64,000 nucleotides of DNA from Actinernus sp. WN-2022 (Eukaryota > Cnidaria > Anthozoa > Actiniaria > Actinernidae): assembly GCA_030867875.1 (NCBI GenBank), contig JAOWCC010000791.1:1-64000 (forward strand). The letters run 5' to 3'. This document shows positions 28,850-40,559 of this stretch, piece after piece (position 1 is the first letter of the stretch; the number at the start of each line of letters is the position of its first letter). A program made the translations under genes and the position numbers. Under the pieces are notes generated by a model that saw only the letters and a list, made by a program, of their open reading frames with translations, was not told where the DNA came from and ran no database searches.

Positions 28850-29990
28850 CGAAAGGATCTACATTGAAACTTGGTGCTCGTAAACAGCAGAGCAAGGAAG
28901 CCAGCATCAATGTACAACATCTCATCAGGAATACGCCATCTGTCCGAGTAAGCGATTGTTGCATCGAAGCAGTTGGACCATCGGGTGAGCAAAGTGGAGC
29001 ATTCCATACCCAGACGTCTCTGGTAAAAGATATAACCTTGACAAGGAGGTAAAGATCTCGGATGGTAACCCCTCAATCTCCCGACTGCCTGTCAATGATA
29101 CCATGGAAGACAGAAAAAACAGAGTACCTGCTAGTTGCATCGAAGAAGTTGCACCATCAGGTGAGCAAAGTGAATCATTCCATACCCAGACGACTCTTGT
29201 AAAAGATACCCTTGACAAGGCCGTAAACATCTCGGATGGTAACCCCTCCATCTCTCGACTGCCTGTCAATGATACCATGGAAGACAGAAAAAGCAGAGTA
29301 CCTGCTAGTTGCATCGAAGGAGTTGGACCATCGGGTGAGCAAAGTGAAGCATTGCATACTCAGACGACTCTTGCAAAAGATAGCCTTGAGAAAGCGCTGC
29401 AGATCTCGGATGGTAACCCCCCCATCTCCGAAGTGCCTATCGATAATACCATGAAGGACATAAAAATCAGAGTACGTGATAGTAACATCGACGCAGTTGG
29501 ACCATCGGGTGAGCAAAGTGAAGCATTCCATACCCACACGACTCTTGCAAAAGATAGCCTTGAGAAGGTAGTGGAGATCTCGGATAGTAATCCCACCATC
29601 TCCCTACTGCCTATCGATAATACCATGAAAGACAGAAAAAGCAGAGTACCTGCTAGTTGCATCGAAGGAGTTGGACCATCGGGTGAGCAAAAGGAAGCAT
29701 TCCATACCCAGACGACTCTTGCGAAAGATACCATTGAGAAGGCGCGGAAGATCTTGGATGGTAACCCCTCCATCTCCGAAGTGCCTATCGATAATACCAT
29801 GAAGGACAGAAAAAGCAGAGTACGTGCTTGTTGCATCGAAGCCGTTGCATTCCTAACCCAGACGACCCTTGCAAAAGATAGCCTTGAGAAGCTCTTCCTT
29901 TTCCTGTCTTTCATGGTATCATCGATAGGCATATCGATGATACCATGAAAGACAGGAAAAGCAAGAGCAGAATTCGAAAATATCCTTTCG
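28850..29990 (+). pseudogene. Copy B repeat exon, second unit (frame broken)
   Basis: Starts like 25,629 (VPKGSTLKLGARKQQSKEAS reading), with acceptor ATTATTAAACAG. Five and a half 174-bp units (58 residues) follow, with GEQSEA landmarks spaced exactly 174 bp. A 2-nt excess at about 29,025 (AAAGATATAACC) shifts the frame after unit 1, and a 29-bp inverted repeat at the end shifts it again. The frame from 29,103 to 29,948 is otherwise open for 281 codons, which suggests either recent decay or use of internal splice sites. Donor GTAAGG at 29,991. Confidence 0.7.
29898..29961. repeat. 29-bp inverted repeat at exon end, second unit
   Basis: Arms 29,898-29,926 and 29,933-29,961 are exact complements (CTTTTCCTGTCTTTCATGGT start). 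It is the duplicate of the palindrome at 26,005-26,082, shortened at its outer edges. Confidence 0.95.
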
Positions 29991-30482
29991 GTAAGGAATG
30001 GTTTCATGTTTTGTCTATTTCGAATTCATGTATTTCATTTATTTTATGTATTTCATATTTCTTATGACCTCTTATCATTAAGAGATCATTGACATATTCC
30101 ATTGCTATACGCATGGAAGCAGTTGTGATTTTTGACTTCCGGTTTGACGCCTGCCCGGAGCCCGTCGGTAGTGTTACTCTGAAATAAGTTATTTTTCGCG
30201 GTTCTACTCTCTATTTGCTGCGCATTCATTTAAATAATTTAATTGTATTTAGAAAGTCTTCATGAATGGGCGAAAAGTGTTCACTAGTAGAAATCAATCC
30301 GTCAGGCGAATAAGAATGTTGTAGGAAAACGAAAAGCTTGGCTATCGAGTATCGTGTACGTTAAAAAGATAAGAGAAATACTTTACAAGAAATTCAAATA
30401 GATAATTTCGAAGAAGCGCTATAATTATTCGAAATATTATTGTACTCGAATCCAAAGAAAGGGATAAATCAAATAATTCGTA

Positions 30483-30760
30483 AGTACTCAACACTTTTCG
30501 GAGGTTCATAGCTATGAAAATTGCACGAAGGCTCATATGCACTTGAACAGTTAAAATTCCCTCCTTCAATGCTTGCTTGAAAGGATTTGCAATATTTTCC
30601 CAGGAGACTGTTTATATACACTGTTTGTTGGTTGTTTTGATTTTAAGCATCCCACATGGCCGAGAGGTTCGGTAGTTCATATCAAACACGGTGGAAATAG
30701 TTGTTTCGATTCCGCCCCGGAACGCGAAGCCTATTACCGTGACACTGCCCCTTTAATGGA
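30483..30760. mobile_element. Remnants of two TTAA-type fold-back families
   Basis: 30,483-30,545 (AGTACTCAACACTTTTCGGA, GGTTCATAGCTATG) matches the right arm of 52,082-52,635. 30,550-30,760 matches 61,380-61,577 (AAAGGATTT, GGAGACTGTTTATAT, AAGCATCCCACATGG) and ends CACTGCCCCTTTAA. Confidence 0.65.
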
Positions 30761-31244
30761 GAACGGAAAACACGCCGTGTATCGTTCGGCCTGAACGGAA
30801 CTCTGTCCTGGTCATATTTTTCGAAAATCTGGTTATAAAAGGCACCTAGAGGTAAATAAAGGAATTAGTAAACACCAAATCTCGGGAGAAAACACTTTTC
30901 TTCATGTCGTCGTCACAGCCGTCGTCGTTCTGGTGGCTTAAGGTCCCTAATATAACCACAACCGCGGTGCATGTTGCACGCCCTCATTAGCAGTCCTGCG
31001 TGCATGTGTTTCAGTGAGGATACACTGTGGCCCATAAGGGACACCACAACTTTATAAAATATAGCTGTTCCGTACAAAGTCATATATATATCGTGTTATT
31101 TCTACGGAAGAGCTTCGGTGATAATCTACGAAAGAGCTTGACTTCTGCGGAACAGTCGGTGATTTCTGAAGAACGACCTTATTTTTGTACAGAAAAGAAA
31201 AACTCTATCTATACGGAACACCACCAGAATAATAGATACTGAGA

Positions 31245-32130
31245 CACCACCACCCATGCATACGCGAGCGATCGCGACGGATAATGTCGCAGCCGTCAAT
31301 TCCTAACTCCCCGTCCGAAAAAGTAGAATCCAAACGTGTTTCGTTCAGTGCTAAGATATCGCAAAAGCATGTCCGATTATTTACGATATTATAGGTTCTA
31401 TATTTCTAATTTCTTTAGCGAATTGTAAGCGTCTGTTTACAATAATTCCAAACTCAGTCAGTCAGTGTTTCAGATTTATAATTTGTTTGCTTTAGTAAGA
31501 GACGTATTTCGTTTAGATACTTAGGGAGGCTGACTACGTTTAACATAGCCATCCTAAAACAACGCTCAATTCCACATTCGATAATCCTTTACTAGCCGTG
31601 ATCCATCAATACTTAAACTTATGACTGACAAAAATAACTAGATTCGACTGGAGTACTTTGCTACCCTTATAATTAAGGTGTAGACCCTTTGGGTTCAGAT
31701 TGTGTTTCATTTAAATTGTCATTACTTCAAAACGCCAGTCTGTTTACTGTCTGTTGTGGGTACATTGTGATTGTAAAATTCTATTAGTTTTATTTACCTT
31801 CTCTATTAAACCTCCATCTCCATCCGTTCTAACTAGTAGAGCCGAGATCCCAACCTCTGTGCCTGGAGAGTCTTGTTTAATCTGAGTAGCGAGGTTGAGA
31901 ATAGAATCAGCAATTGCTTGAGGAGATGATGACTTGAGGTCGTTAGTTCCGGCATGTAGAACCATCTTTTCAGGCATCCTTCGAGTGAGAGGCTTTATAA
32001 AATCCTCCATATCTTCCATATGAGCCACAGCACAAGGAAGGTATGAAACAAGCTCCTTACAACAGTTACTTGCCCACAATAGTATTTCTGGGGGTAGCTA
32101 GCTTCCATTTGGATAGTTCGTAGGGTAGTC
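31245..32130 (-). mobile_element. LINE fragment: end of ORF1 and start of ORF2
   Basis: On the minus strand 32,079-31,744 reads EKMVLHAGTNDLKSSSPQAI, the GTND block of SGNH-type esterase domains found in some LINE ORF1 proteins. Further on, about 31,400-31,260 reads DILALNETRLDSTFSDGELG then CDIIRRDRSR, the start of the AP-endonuclease domain of LINE ORF2 (NETR motif). Frames are broken between the two. It ends abruptly at about 31,245. Confidence 0.8.
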
Positions 32131-32490
32131 CATGCAAAAGAAATCAAAGATTCCGACTGATTAAAATAATTTTCGTAAATATCCACAGAGAAATAAATAG
32201 CCAATGAATAAAACAGGAATTATTTTATCATTCTAAATGAGTAGATAACTTTCCAAAGAATCATTTACTTTCGGCGTTGAGTGAAGTTGACGGAAAGAAA
32301 ACAAACATATACAACGTGAAGCCGTCTTGCGATTTCAATTGAATCAGTATTGTACATAACTCGAAAACGTTTCCCTTGGAGCCATGTATTCAAATATTAA
32401 GTCTTTGGCCGGCTTAACTCATAGACCGTCTACTTTCTTTGGTAGTTTCTTTCATTCAAAAACGAATAAACCTGATTTTAGTGGTTCGCA

Positions 32491-32894
32491 CACAGGCAGC
32501 CCAGGCTCAAGTTACGAAAATATAACTTTATAAGGGTTTGTATGGGAGCGTAACGAACTCCGTTTACTAGCCAGAAATACTGTAAAATATTTGAATAAAA
32601 ATGACTTACCTTGCCACTGTGATGCCTTCTGTTTTGTTTCTCTACTTGTTGGGTGGTTTTAAGCTGATTTCAGCCGGGTTTGTTCAAGGGGCTCCGAAAA
32701 AAAAACCCGGCTGAAATCAGCTTAAAACCACCCAACAAGTAGAGAAACAAAACAGAAGGCATCACAGTGGCAAGGTAAGTCATTTTTATTCAAATATTTT
32801 ACAGTATTTCTGACTAGTAAACAGAGTTTGTTACGGCTCCCATACAAACCCTTATAAAGTTATATTTTCGTAACTTGAGCTTGGGCTGCCTGTG
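32491..32894. mobile_element. 404-bp fold-back element with about 190-bp arms
   Basis: CACAGGCAGCCCAGGCTCAA at the left and TTGAGCTTGGGCTGCCTGTG at the right. The arms are almost perfectly complementary up to a small loop near 32,690 (TTCAAGGGGCTCCG). In the duplicate the site GTTCGCA ... CTCCGAGTCC holds 40 other bases instead, so insertion came with local replacement. Confidence 0.93.
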
Positions 32895-33169
32895 CTCCGA
32901 GTCCAATGCAAATACTTTCCAAATTGAAAATTCCTGGATTTTTGAGACATCAATTGAATTATCGCCGCATTTGTCTTCTTGTTATCGGAAATAAAAGCCA
33001 CTTAGCTTCTTCAGTAAGACTGCTAGTGTTTCAGAAGCTTCCCAAAGCCAATATTTGTTCATTGCATGCCGGACCTATTTTAGTCTGATTTTCAGACGGT
33101 AGCTCTAAGCAAACGACCTCGTACCATCTGAAAATCAGGCTAAAGTTATTTGTACCTTGCAATACTTGC

Positions 33170-33460
33170 AAATAAGCCATTTCCAAGGAGCGATTATGCA
33201 AATGTTCGTCTCAAATGAAAATATATATTCTGTCATGCATTGAGAGACATAATTTAATCCTGCTGTTAACTTTCTAGCAATTATCTGCCATTGTCGATAT
33301 TAGATGTGCGGTTGGAATTTCCTTGGAATGAGGTTTCCCAAATATTTATTCCTCGACGGGTTCACACAATAACTTTATAATTCTCCCAAAGGGTACGGTA
33401 AGAGAGGATCTGGGTCGAGTGCAGTATTGGTATCACGAGTCTTGTGTTCACCAATAAAGC
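33170..33460 (+). repeat. Dispersed repeat, copy in segmental duplicate
   Basis: Same element as 10,820-11,100 and, inverted, 7,820-8,120. Confidence 0.65.
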
Positions 33461-33699
33461 ACAGTTTGAATATTAATTTGAATATTAGTTTGAATATTAA
33501 TTTGCTATAGAACATGAAGAACCATATTATTAAATAGGTTAAAAGCAAGTAATGGAAACAACGATATTAAGAATAAACAATAATTGGATGATGCCGATCG
33601 ACTGACGTTAAAAACTGTTCAGCTACATGTAGAGACCAAGTAAGAAGCACGAGAAAACATTTGTTGAAATAAGTGTATTAATTGACGATTTTCCCTCAG

Positions 33700-33812
33700 G
33701 ACAATAATGTCCACACCATCCAAGATGTGGTGACGATCAAATCAGCGAAAAAAACAGTTCATCCTCTCCTCTATACCTGGACCTGGACACCAATCATTAT
33801 ATTCTACTCCAG
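33700..33812 (+). pseudogene. Copy B OTU exon 3, frameshifted
   Basis: Acceptor TTTTCCCTCAG; opens DNNVHTIQDVVTIKSAKKTV like copy A. A 2-nt excess before TACCTGG (CTCTATACCTGG against CTCTCTACCTGG in A) puts the NHY histidine out of frame. The donor after CTCCAG reads GTATAT. Confidence 0.75.
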
Positions 33813-34120
33813 GTATATCAGTCTTATACGAATGTCCTGTAATGAGCCGTGCGTTGTAACATTTTAATCCTCCTCTATACCTGGGCCTGGATACCAATCA
33901 TTATATTCTACTCCAAGTAACTTCTATACAAATGTCCTGTAATGAGCCGTGCGTTGTAACATTTTAATCCTCCTCTATACCTGGGCCTGGATACCAATCA
34001 TTATATTCTACTCCAGGTAACTTCTATACAAATGTCCTGTAAATGAGCCGTACGTGCGTTGTAACATTTTAATCCTCCTCTATTCTGCTGGATACCAACC
34101 ATTATATTCTACTCCATTTT
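33774..34120 (+). repeat. 100-bp exon-tail repeat array in copy B
   Basis: TACCTGG landmarks at 33,774, 33,878 and 33,978 plus a partial fourth near 34,081. Homologous to 11,438-11,737. One unit has CTCCAAGTAAC in place of CTCCAGGTAAC. Confidence 0.9.
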
Positions 34121-34213
34121 GACAAAGAAACGAGAGAATGAAGAACGACCTGGATTTGTGTTTTGTACACTTTACTCCATTCTCATTGACTCTAATAACA
34201 TGTATTTCCACAG

Positions 34214-34231
34214 AGATTAGGAATGGGATAG
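34214..34231 (+). pseudogene. Copy B terminal exon
   Basis: TATTTCCACAG acceptor followed by AGA TTA GGA ATG GGA TAG, matching 13,191-13,208 of copy A. The surrounding 110 bp (GACCTGGATTTGTGTTTT onward) also match 13,095-13,215. Confidence 0.55.
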
Positions 34232-34514
34232 AAGTTGGCAATAACCAATTAATGGCAATAACCAATGAATTGAGCTCGTGATTCCATGGGAAAGGCTTTA
34301 CTGGATGGCAAAAAAAAGTCCAATCGCTGTTTCAGAAAGATCGACAAGGAGGTGGATTTATACACAATACTTGGTAGCAACTCGTGGAGCGAACCTACAA
34401 TGTACAAAGAAATGTAGGGAGAACCTAGATGTTAGACAATGGTGGCCCACCAGTTGAAACAAAATATTTGTACAACTGCATGCGCATGATCTTGAAACTG
34501 ACTTATTAAAAACA

Positions 34515-34739
34515 GCCATTTAATGGTAAACTCGAGGATATTTCCAATCAGAGGTTGTTGTAAAGCAAGGGTATTATAATACTTGGGTTGCCATTTAATG
34601 GTAAACTCGAGGATATTTCCAATCAGAGGTTGTTGCAAAGCAAGGGTATTATAATACTTGGGTCGCCATTTAATGGAAACCTCGAGGATATTTCCAATTA
34701 GAGGTTGTTGTAAAGCAAGGGTCTTCTACTACTTGGGTA
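34515..34739 (+). repeat. 75-bp tandem repeat, block 1 (three units)
   Basis: GCCATTTAATGG landmarks at 34,515, 34,590 and 34,665. Unit body AACTCGAGGATATTTCCAAT then CAGAGGTTGTTGTAAAGC. Block 2 follows the LINE insertion at 35,205-35,432. Confidence 0.93.
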
Positions 34740-35205
34740 CATACATCAACTTTATTAACGTGTCATAGATTCTAGCGCCAAGGCACTAATAGTGGACACA
34801 ACTTAAAATTAAAAGAAATATAAATGTTAAAAGTTAAAAATGTGGCATATATAAAAACTATAAGATATATATATACATACATATTCTAAAATTCCAACCC
34901 ATTGATAGTACTTAAAAAATATTTTCCCACGAAAGGTCATGGTACTAGAGTTAATAAAAAGATTTATAAAATAACTAATTATTAACTGTTGCATAAATAA
35001 CAATTCCTACAACTACCATTCACAGCACTTTCAAAATCCTTTCTCCTTATGACTTTTTTCCATTAGTTAAACTTCTTTCTTCTTTAGTAAGCTTAGACCA
35101 TAGAAATGGCCCTAAGTACCTCACTGAGTGCTTTCCATAAGTTACGGTATTAAAACGAGGTAATCTAAAATCGGAATTCCTCAAGTTATACACTTTGTCC
35201 TTATG
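34740..35205 (-). mobile_element. LINE 3' end inserted in the 75-bp array
   Basis: The minus strand reads DKVYNLRNSDFRLPRFNTVT, then YGKHSVRYLGPFLWSKLTKE, then ends SCRNCYLCNS and stop at about 34,990, the usual C-terminal end of cnidarian non-LTR reverse transcriptases. The 3' UTR continues to TAATAAAGTTGATGTATGTA at 34,740. Confidence 0.82.
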
Positions 35206-35432
35206 CCATTTAATGCCATTTTGAGGATATTTCCAATCAGAGGTTGTTGTAAAGCAAGAGTATTATAATACTTGGGTTGCCATTTAATGGTAAACTCGAG
35301 GATATTTCCAATCAGAGGTTATTGTAAAGCAAGGGTATTATAATACTTGGGTTGCCATGCATTTAATGGTAAACTCGAGGATATTTCCAATCAGAGGTTG
35401 TTGTAAAGCAAGGGTATTATAATACTTGGGTT
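35205..35432 (+). repeat. 75-bp tandem repeat, block 2 (three units)
   Basis: Continuation of the array at 34,515 on the other side of the LINE fragment; the first unit is altered (GCCATTTAATGCCATTTTGA). Confidence 0.92.
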
Positions 35433-35640
35433 GCCTTGTATCTATAATTGTAGAGCATGCTCGAGGATCCAGCCGGTTGCTTTGCTCCTGTTTCTAACGT
35501 CCCCCAACTAAAAAGAACCGCCGTCCTTTCTGGCTAGGGGACGTTAGGACCACAACACCAACAACAATTAATTTCACTCTTAAAATTACATAATTATACC
35601 TTATATTTTCAGGTAGAGCTGAGTTCGAGGACCTCCCACC

Positions 35641-35680
35641 GCAAAAAACAAAAAACAAAAAACAAAAAACAAAAAACAAG
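35641..35680 (+). repeat. (CAAAAAA)n simple repeat
   Basis: Five copies of AAAAAAC. The surrounding 35,440-35,990 holds no supported gene; GTCCCCCAACTAAAAAGAAC near 35,500 has an inverted partner CTGGCTAGGGGAC. Confidence 0.9.
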
Positions 35681-35997
35681 AAAGCTATCTAGCCGCGACC
35701 CCCATTACACAAAGAAATGAACTAATTAAGAACAAAAAAAATGAAAAAGGGAGGGAGGGGTATTAAGCTATCTTAATACCAATTTGATTCGGTTTTCTTT
35801 GTTCTCGTTGGGTATTCATAACTACTAAATTATCCATCACTTTATAGACAACCCGGTAGTGGGTTGTCTATATACGTACAGTATATTTAACAATTAGACC
35901 CGCAGCCCGAATGGGCTACGAGTCAATAGCCCATGAGGCGCAGCCGAATGGGCTATTTAACTCGTAGCCCATGAGGGCGAGAGGTCTAATTCTTTTA

Positions 35998-36179
35998 GTA
36001 TAAACTAACTAGTCGGACAGTAGAAATAATAGAAAGAAACAAATTGAAGTTTAAAAAATGTTATTATTTCGTGAAAATGCGTACGGTTTTTCTCTACCAT
36101 GGGCTATCACAAATAGACCTATAGTAGCGTAGCCAATCAGAATGCAGGATTTGTAATAGTCCACTAGTTGGTTTATACT
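35998..36179. mobile_element. Fold-back element
   Basis: TAGTATAAACTAACTAGTCG at the left pairs with CCACTAGTTGGTTTATACTA at the right. A cluster of AGCCCATGAGG/GAATGGGCTA palindromes lies just left (35,895-35,985). Confidence 0.75.
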
Positions 36180-36534
36180 AAATATGTATAGACGACCTCT
36201 CCAGCTAAATCAGCCCCAAATCTGAGAAAACGTCATGCTACTCGGCTTCGCCTCGGGTTGATAAATCTTGCCTCGGTAGCATAGTAACCTTTACTTACAA
36301 ACATTATTTTACAAAATTTATGATCAGAATGAAAAACATAAAAATGATAAGTAGTAATGATAGTTACTTCATGATAGTAATCTATGATTGTAATATTCAT
36401 AATATTTAATACTATTTAATAAATAAGGTGATAATAATGTGGTATACACTGTAGTTAAGCATCAGTATATAAGTCAGTTTGTAAATAAGTAAAGATACAA
36501 TATTGATATCGAGGCTGGAGTGGAGTCAGCTTAG

Positions 36535-36620
36535 TTAGAACCTTGTATCTAGTTAGCAATGATAATCAAAATCTATTCATAGAAAGAGGGTTTGTATTAG
36601 TGCAGGCCAGTCAAGTCCAT
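36535..36620 (-). repeat. Inverted relative of the 14,978 repeat
   Basis: TAGTTAGCAATGATAATCAA and GGTTTGTATTAGTGCAGG match the reverse complement of the 14,978-15,225 unit with several changes. Confidence 0.6.
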
Positions 36621-36649
36621 CCACCATACCATAAAATGTCTGTCTATAC

Positions 36650-37385
36650 TAAATAGCAGATTTACCAGATTTACTGCAAAGTATCCTTTTCCATACAGCA
36701 GTACTGTATGGTCATCTTGTAGTAAAGAAAATCTAAACTCTGTACTGAAGCTTCAGAAAAGAGCTGCTCGTGTCATCTCAAGCGCAGAACGCAGAGCCCC
36801 CTCTGTGACGCTTTTTAATAATCTGGGTTGGCTCCCATTCTATGTTCAGGCATATATAAACCATTGTGCCATTATATTGAATACGATTAATGATAGAACG
36901 CCTGAATATCTAAATAGCCTCCTAACTAGAAACTCTGAAAGACACCAAAGGAACACAAGATATGCTCAGCTAAACCTTTGTTGCCCGTTATATAAAAACA
37001 ATACCGAGGGAGGCCGAACCTTCACTGTACGTTGGACTGGAACCAATTATCTACTTCTCTTAAAACTAGCATATCAATTAAATGCCTTAAAAAGAATCTC
37101 TTTAAAGAACTTATTTTAAAACAGAAAAAACAACTTTATGCAAATACTTTTAGTGATTTTATGAATTCGGGTATTTTTAATTATTCAGTCCAGTATCTTA
37201 TTGTATTAAATAGTTTTTAAAAATCTTTTTATAGTCTGATAAGAATTTTAGCATTTTAATCGTAGAATCGTAGCCTTTTATAGATAGATGTATTTATTAT
37301 TGTAAATAGAGGGCCACAGGGTCATCAGTACCTTTGGTTACTGTTAAGTGTTACCCTCTGAAAATAAAGTATATTGTATTGGATT
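36650..37385 (+). mobile_element. LINE 3' end
   Basis: Reads NSVLKLQKRAARVISSAERR, APSVTLFNNLGWLPFYVQAY, then NDRTPEYLNSLLTRNSERHQ, the C-terminal domain of L2/CR1-type reverse transcriptases; one frameshift near 37,020. The 3' UTR ends AAATAAAGTATATTGTATTGG and a short ATTGG repeat. Confidence 0.88.
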
Positions 37386-37593
37386 GGATTGTATAAATGC
37401 TTTCACTTTTTATATATTTAGAAGTTATGGGCAGTGAACTTAATGTAATAATATTATTATAATGACACTTAAAAGCCTGTTGATGATGAAAACCCTGATA
37501 GTCAGAATTTGTCAAAATTAAAACAATGCAATTTACACGTGGCTTGTATATGGCCACCACGAGTTTACTAGTATATATGCCAGAACACACTTA

Positions 37594-37828
37594 GGACCGG
37601 TCATTATTTATGAAGGGGGGGAGGATCATTATTAAAGACAAAATTCACTAAAGACCCCCCCCCTCCCCCTTCCTCAGGCCTGAAAAATGACAAGCGACCC
37701 CACCGTCAAAGTCCAAACTAACTACATGTACTCAGAATAACATGACCCACCCCTTCTATTTTATCGACTAAAGAAAATGCACATGACCCACCCCTATCAC
37801 CCCCTCCTTCATAAATAATGACCGGTCC
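37594..37828. mobile_element. MITE with CTTA target duplication
   Basis: The left end GGACCGGTCATTATTTATGA is inverted at the right (TCATAAATAATGACCGGTCC). CTTA flanks both sides (37,590-37,593 and 37,829-37,832). The inside is rich in CCCCACC words. 235 bp. Confidence 0.92.
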
Positions 37829-38279
37829 CTTACTTTTATTTCTGAACCCATATTTCAAATGTCTTGATAACATTCAACCACCGAGGACCAGCAGGAGAGA
37901 CTCCTATTTGGAGCATGTATACTTTAAGTAGTTATTCAAAATCTTGTTCACAAATTGCGTTTAACATTTGATCGAATTTATACAATGTAGTACAATGTAG
38001 CCTGACCATCACTGGGGCAAGGGAAATTACCTCATTTTAAGAAAACTATTTCCATCTACACAAACCTCTGGCTTTACTTGTTGTATAAAGTAGAAAAATA
38101 AGACAATGGCAATTATACAAAATAATGGTACAGCAATCCCAGTACAATACAAATCCACTTTGCACTCAGCTTGAATTATGGCAACTTCAGCCTCATATAT
38201 TGTTGTAAACTGCTGTTATCAATCGGGTATCAATGGCAAGGCCAATTAAGGCACATATTCTCAGGGTGTTTCAAATTAC

Positions 38280-38615
38280 CGTAACTTCAAAGTCCTCAGC
38301 AATCCTCAACACAGCATACTGAAGTCCTTTCGCCCTAAGTTTAGAAATTTGCTCCTCGATAATTGCGTTCAGGGGAGATACGAAGACCACGATTGAATTG
38401 GATGATCCTTGAACTTGAAGTGCATCAAACACAAACGGTAAACTTGGTAAATAAACTACTTCCCATAACTGGTCTGAAGGACACAGAATCAGTCCTTATC
38501 TAAACTACTGAATTACACGAATAGCTTCCAACTGCATACTTTTTAAAGAAAACTGCATTTAGCTTTGTAAGTGCGAACTGAATAGCTTCGATGAAGTCAT
38601 TACTGAGAATGCTAC
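38280..38615 (-). pseudogene. RecQ-type helicase fragment
   Basis: The minus-strand stretch 38,473-38,280 is open for 64 codons between an AG acceptor and a GTAATT donor: LPFVFDALQVQGSSNSIVVF then VSPLNAIIEEQISKLRAKGL, which resembles the region after motif I through motif Ia of RecQ helicases. Upstream 38,615-38,517 reads NDFIEAIQFALTKLNAVFFK and joins in phase across a 43-bp putative intron. The Walker A GKS box expected between them is not present. A dead or partial copy is likely. Confidence 0.6.
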
Positions 38616-38722
38616 GAGCATGCGCAGTTTCAATTTCCTAGAATCTAGGACATCCAGTTTCGTGTCTTACCAGAGCCTCCGATTTTTCAGTTAGTTGAGG
38701 AGGCACTGCGAACGAGAATGGG

Positions 38723-40263
38723 TATGACCGTGCACAATCTTGTGTCTTACCTCCTTCCAACCTAAATCGCAGCACCTTTGTCAGCCCCTTCGAAGTTTGC
38801 CGGATTTCCTAACCATTCCCCTGTATTAACCATGGCTAAAACAATTAAATTCTCAGTATTCACTTACCCCTTAAATAGGGTCTCAGCCAGGCCTTGGAAA
38901 GGGTACCAAGTTTTCCATTTTTCACCCTATAGGGTCAGGGTTTCGATATCTCTGCGGCACACTCCTATCCTAAATTTCCTTTTTGTAAGAGATTGGCGGA
39001 CATAATATTTTGTGGTAACATATTATATCTCCTTTGCTGTAGAAGTTCCATGCCATCGATTCAGTTATTGAAACTCATTTAACGAAGCTCATAATCGATA
39101 ATAGCAGCATTTAAATTATATATATCTTCTCGTTTTGAAGATGTTCGCTTTTTAAACGAAACTAAGTGGTCGAAAGAAGCACTTATATCTCCAAAAGTAT
39201 TATATATCTTGGAATTCTGTTTTTGTTTCGTATTCTTCATTAGCAACAAATACACGGTCTAAAACCATCTCAATGATCGACCAAAAACTTCCCGCTAAAA
39301 ACTTCACAATACTGCGCATGCGGGCCACCTTAAATGGGGAAAACTGACTTAGTTGAGAATGTGTTATTTGATCCTAAGTTGTGGTTAGAAGTACGTTAGA
39401 AGAGAATTCGTAAGCAGTGAATCCCTTGATCTTCCGTACATCAATTTCATGAAACGTTTTTAATAGATAGAACATGAGAGAAAACACACAAGAATGTAGT
39501 TTTTAGACCTCATCATTGCTTCTCTCATTATTTTTTAACCATTATTCACAATCAGTAAACTTTCTTAATTTTATAGTATATAAGAAAAACAATAAGATTT
39601 AACAATAAGGGCATAACGACAAAAAAAGCGTTGTTAAAGCTCACAATGAGCTTATGTCATGAAACAACAAATTTACAGGAAAAAAATCCGAACGAAGTTC
39701 ATAACTATGGTTATGAGATTGTGCTGTAGAGCATTCGTGCGTGGTAAACCCCCTGTCCTTCCATGTATAGATAACGCCAAAACCAATTTAGGAACCAGTA
39801 GATGCTTTTTCAAACGACAGAAAAATATACAAATCAACTAAAAGGCTCACGTTATTTATATTGGTTTTCGTATAAAGTAAACAAAATCGAAACAAAAATA
39901 TATGAAGCCGAGATGCAGTAAGGCGTTTACATAAGACAATTGGGAAAACCCGTTCGGGTCGTGGCATAGAAATGAGAATTGTTTTTAGATTTCAGGCCCC
40001 TGTGTCAAACCGAAGATTCTGGATCTCTTAGTAAGATTGTCCTTACTCCTAGGACACCTTAATCGGGCTTTGAACAATTGAGCCCAGATGTTTACACAAA
40101 CCAAATGTCATAGTAACGTAATAGAAACGGTAAAGGAATGGTAGACTGAAGTAAACAGTTCTGATATAGTCCCCTAGCGAGAGTAAACATTTATTTAACA
40201 CTAATCAATATTTCTACTTCCTAGAATGTCTGAATTTCTACGAGCAGGCGAGTATCTCGTTTT
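38723..40263 (+). repeat. 1.5 kb direct repeat, left copy
   Basis: Begins TATGACCGTGCACAATCTTG and ends ACGAGCAGGCGAGTATCT. About 95% identical to 42,757-44,274. No ORF with a recognised product in either copy. Confidence 0.93.
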
Positions 40264-40559
40264 GTGGGTATTGCCACCGCCGCAACTTCTACATCGTTTC
40301 TCGAGTGCTGGTTTGTTAAGTCTTATGGAGGAAGTCTGAACCGGTTGAAGACTAAAGAGTCTATTAATGGGGTCTTTACTTATGAGCGGGACTAACGGCT
40401 TCTAATCGCGGATTGTTTTTCCTTGGTATGCGTGACGTACAATATGGGGAAGTTTGCACTGAATTGAGCCGCCACACAATATACTAGATTTTTCAGCGAA
40501 AAATCGAACTTGAAGACTAATTTTCTCTTCATAGACGTGCAACACAGAAAAATAAAATA

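Larger units (their letters stand above)
32020..34120 (+). repeat. Segmental duplication, copy B side
   Basis: Partner of 9,530-11,737. Relative to that copy it has the palindrome at 32,491-32,894 and lacks the fold-back and about 400 bp found at 10,180-10,580. Confidence 0.88.

Noticed and set aside
28514..33699. A copy B OTU exon 2
   Set aside because: No stretch reading GEPLSLFLTGDE or WADHIAIQA was found on the + strand between OTU exon 1 and exon 3, so copy B is treated as incomplete.
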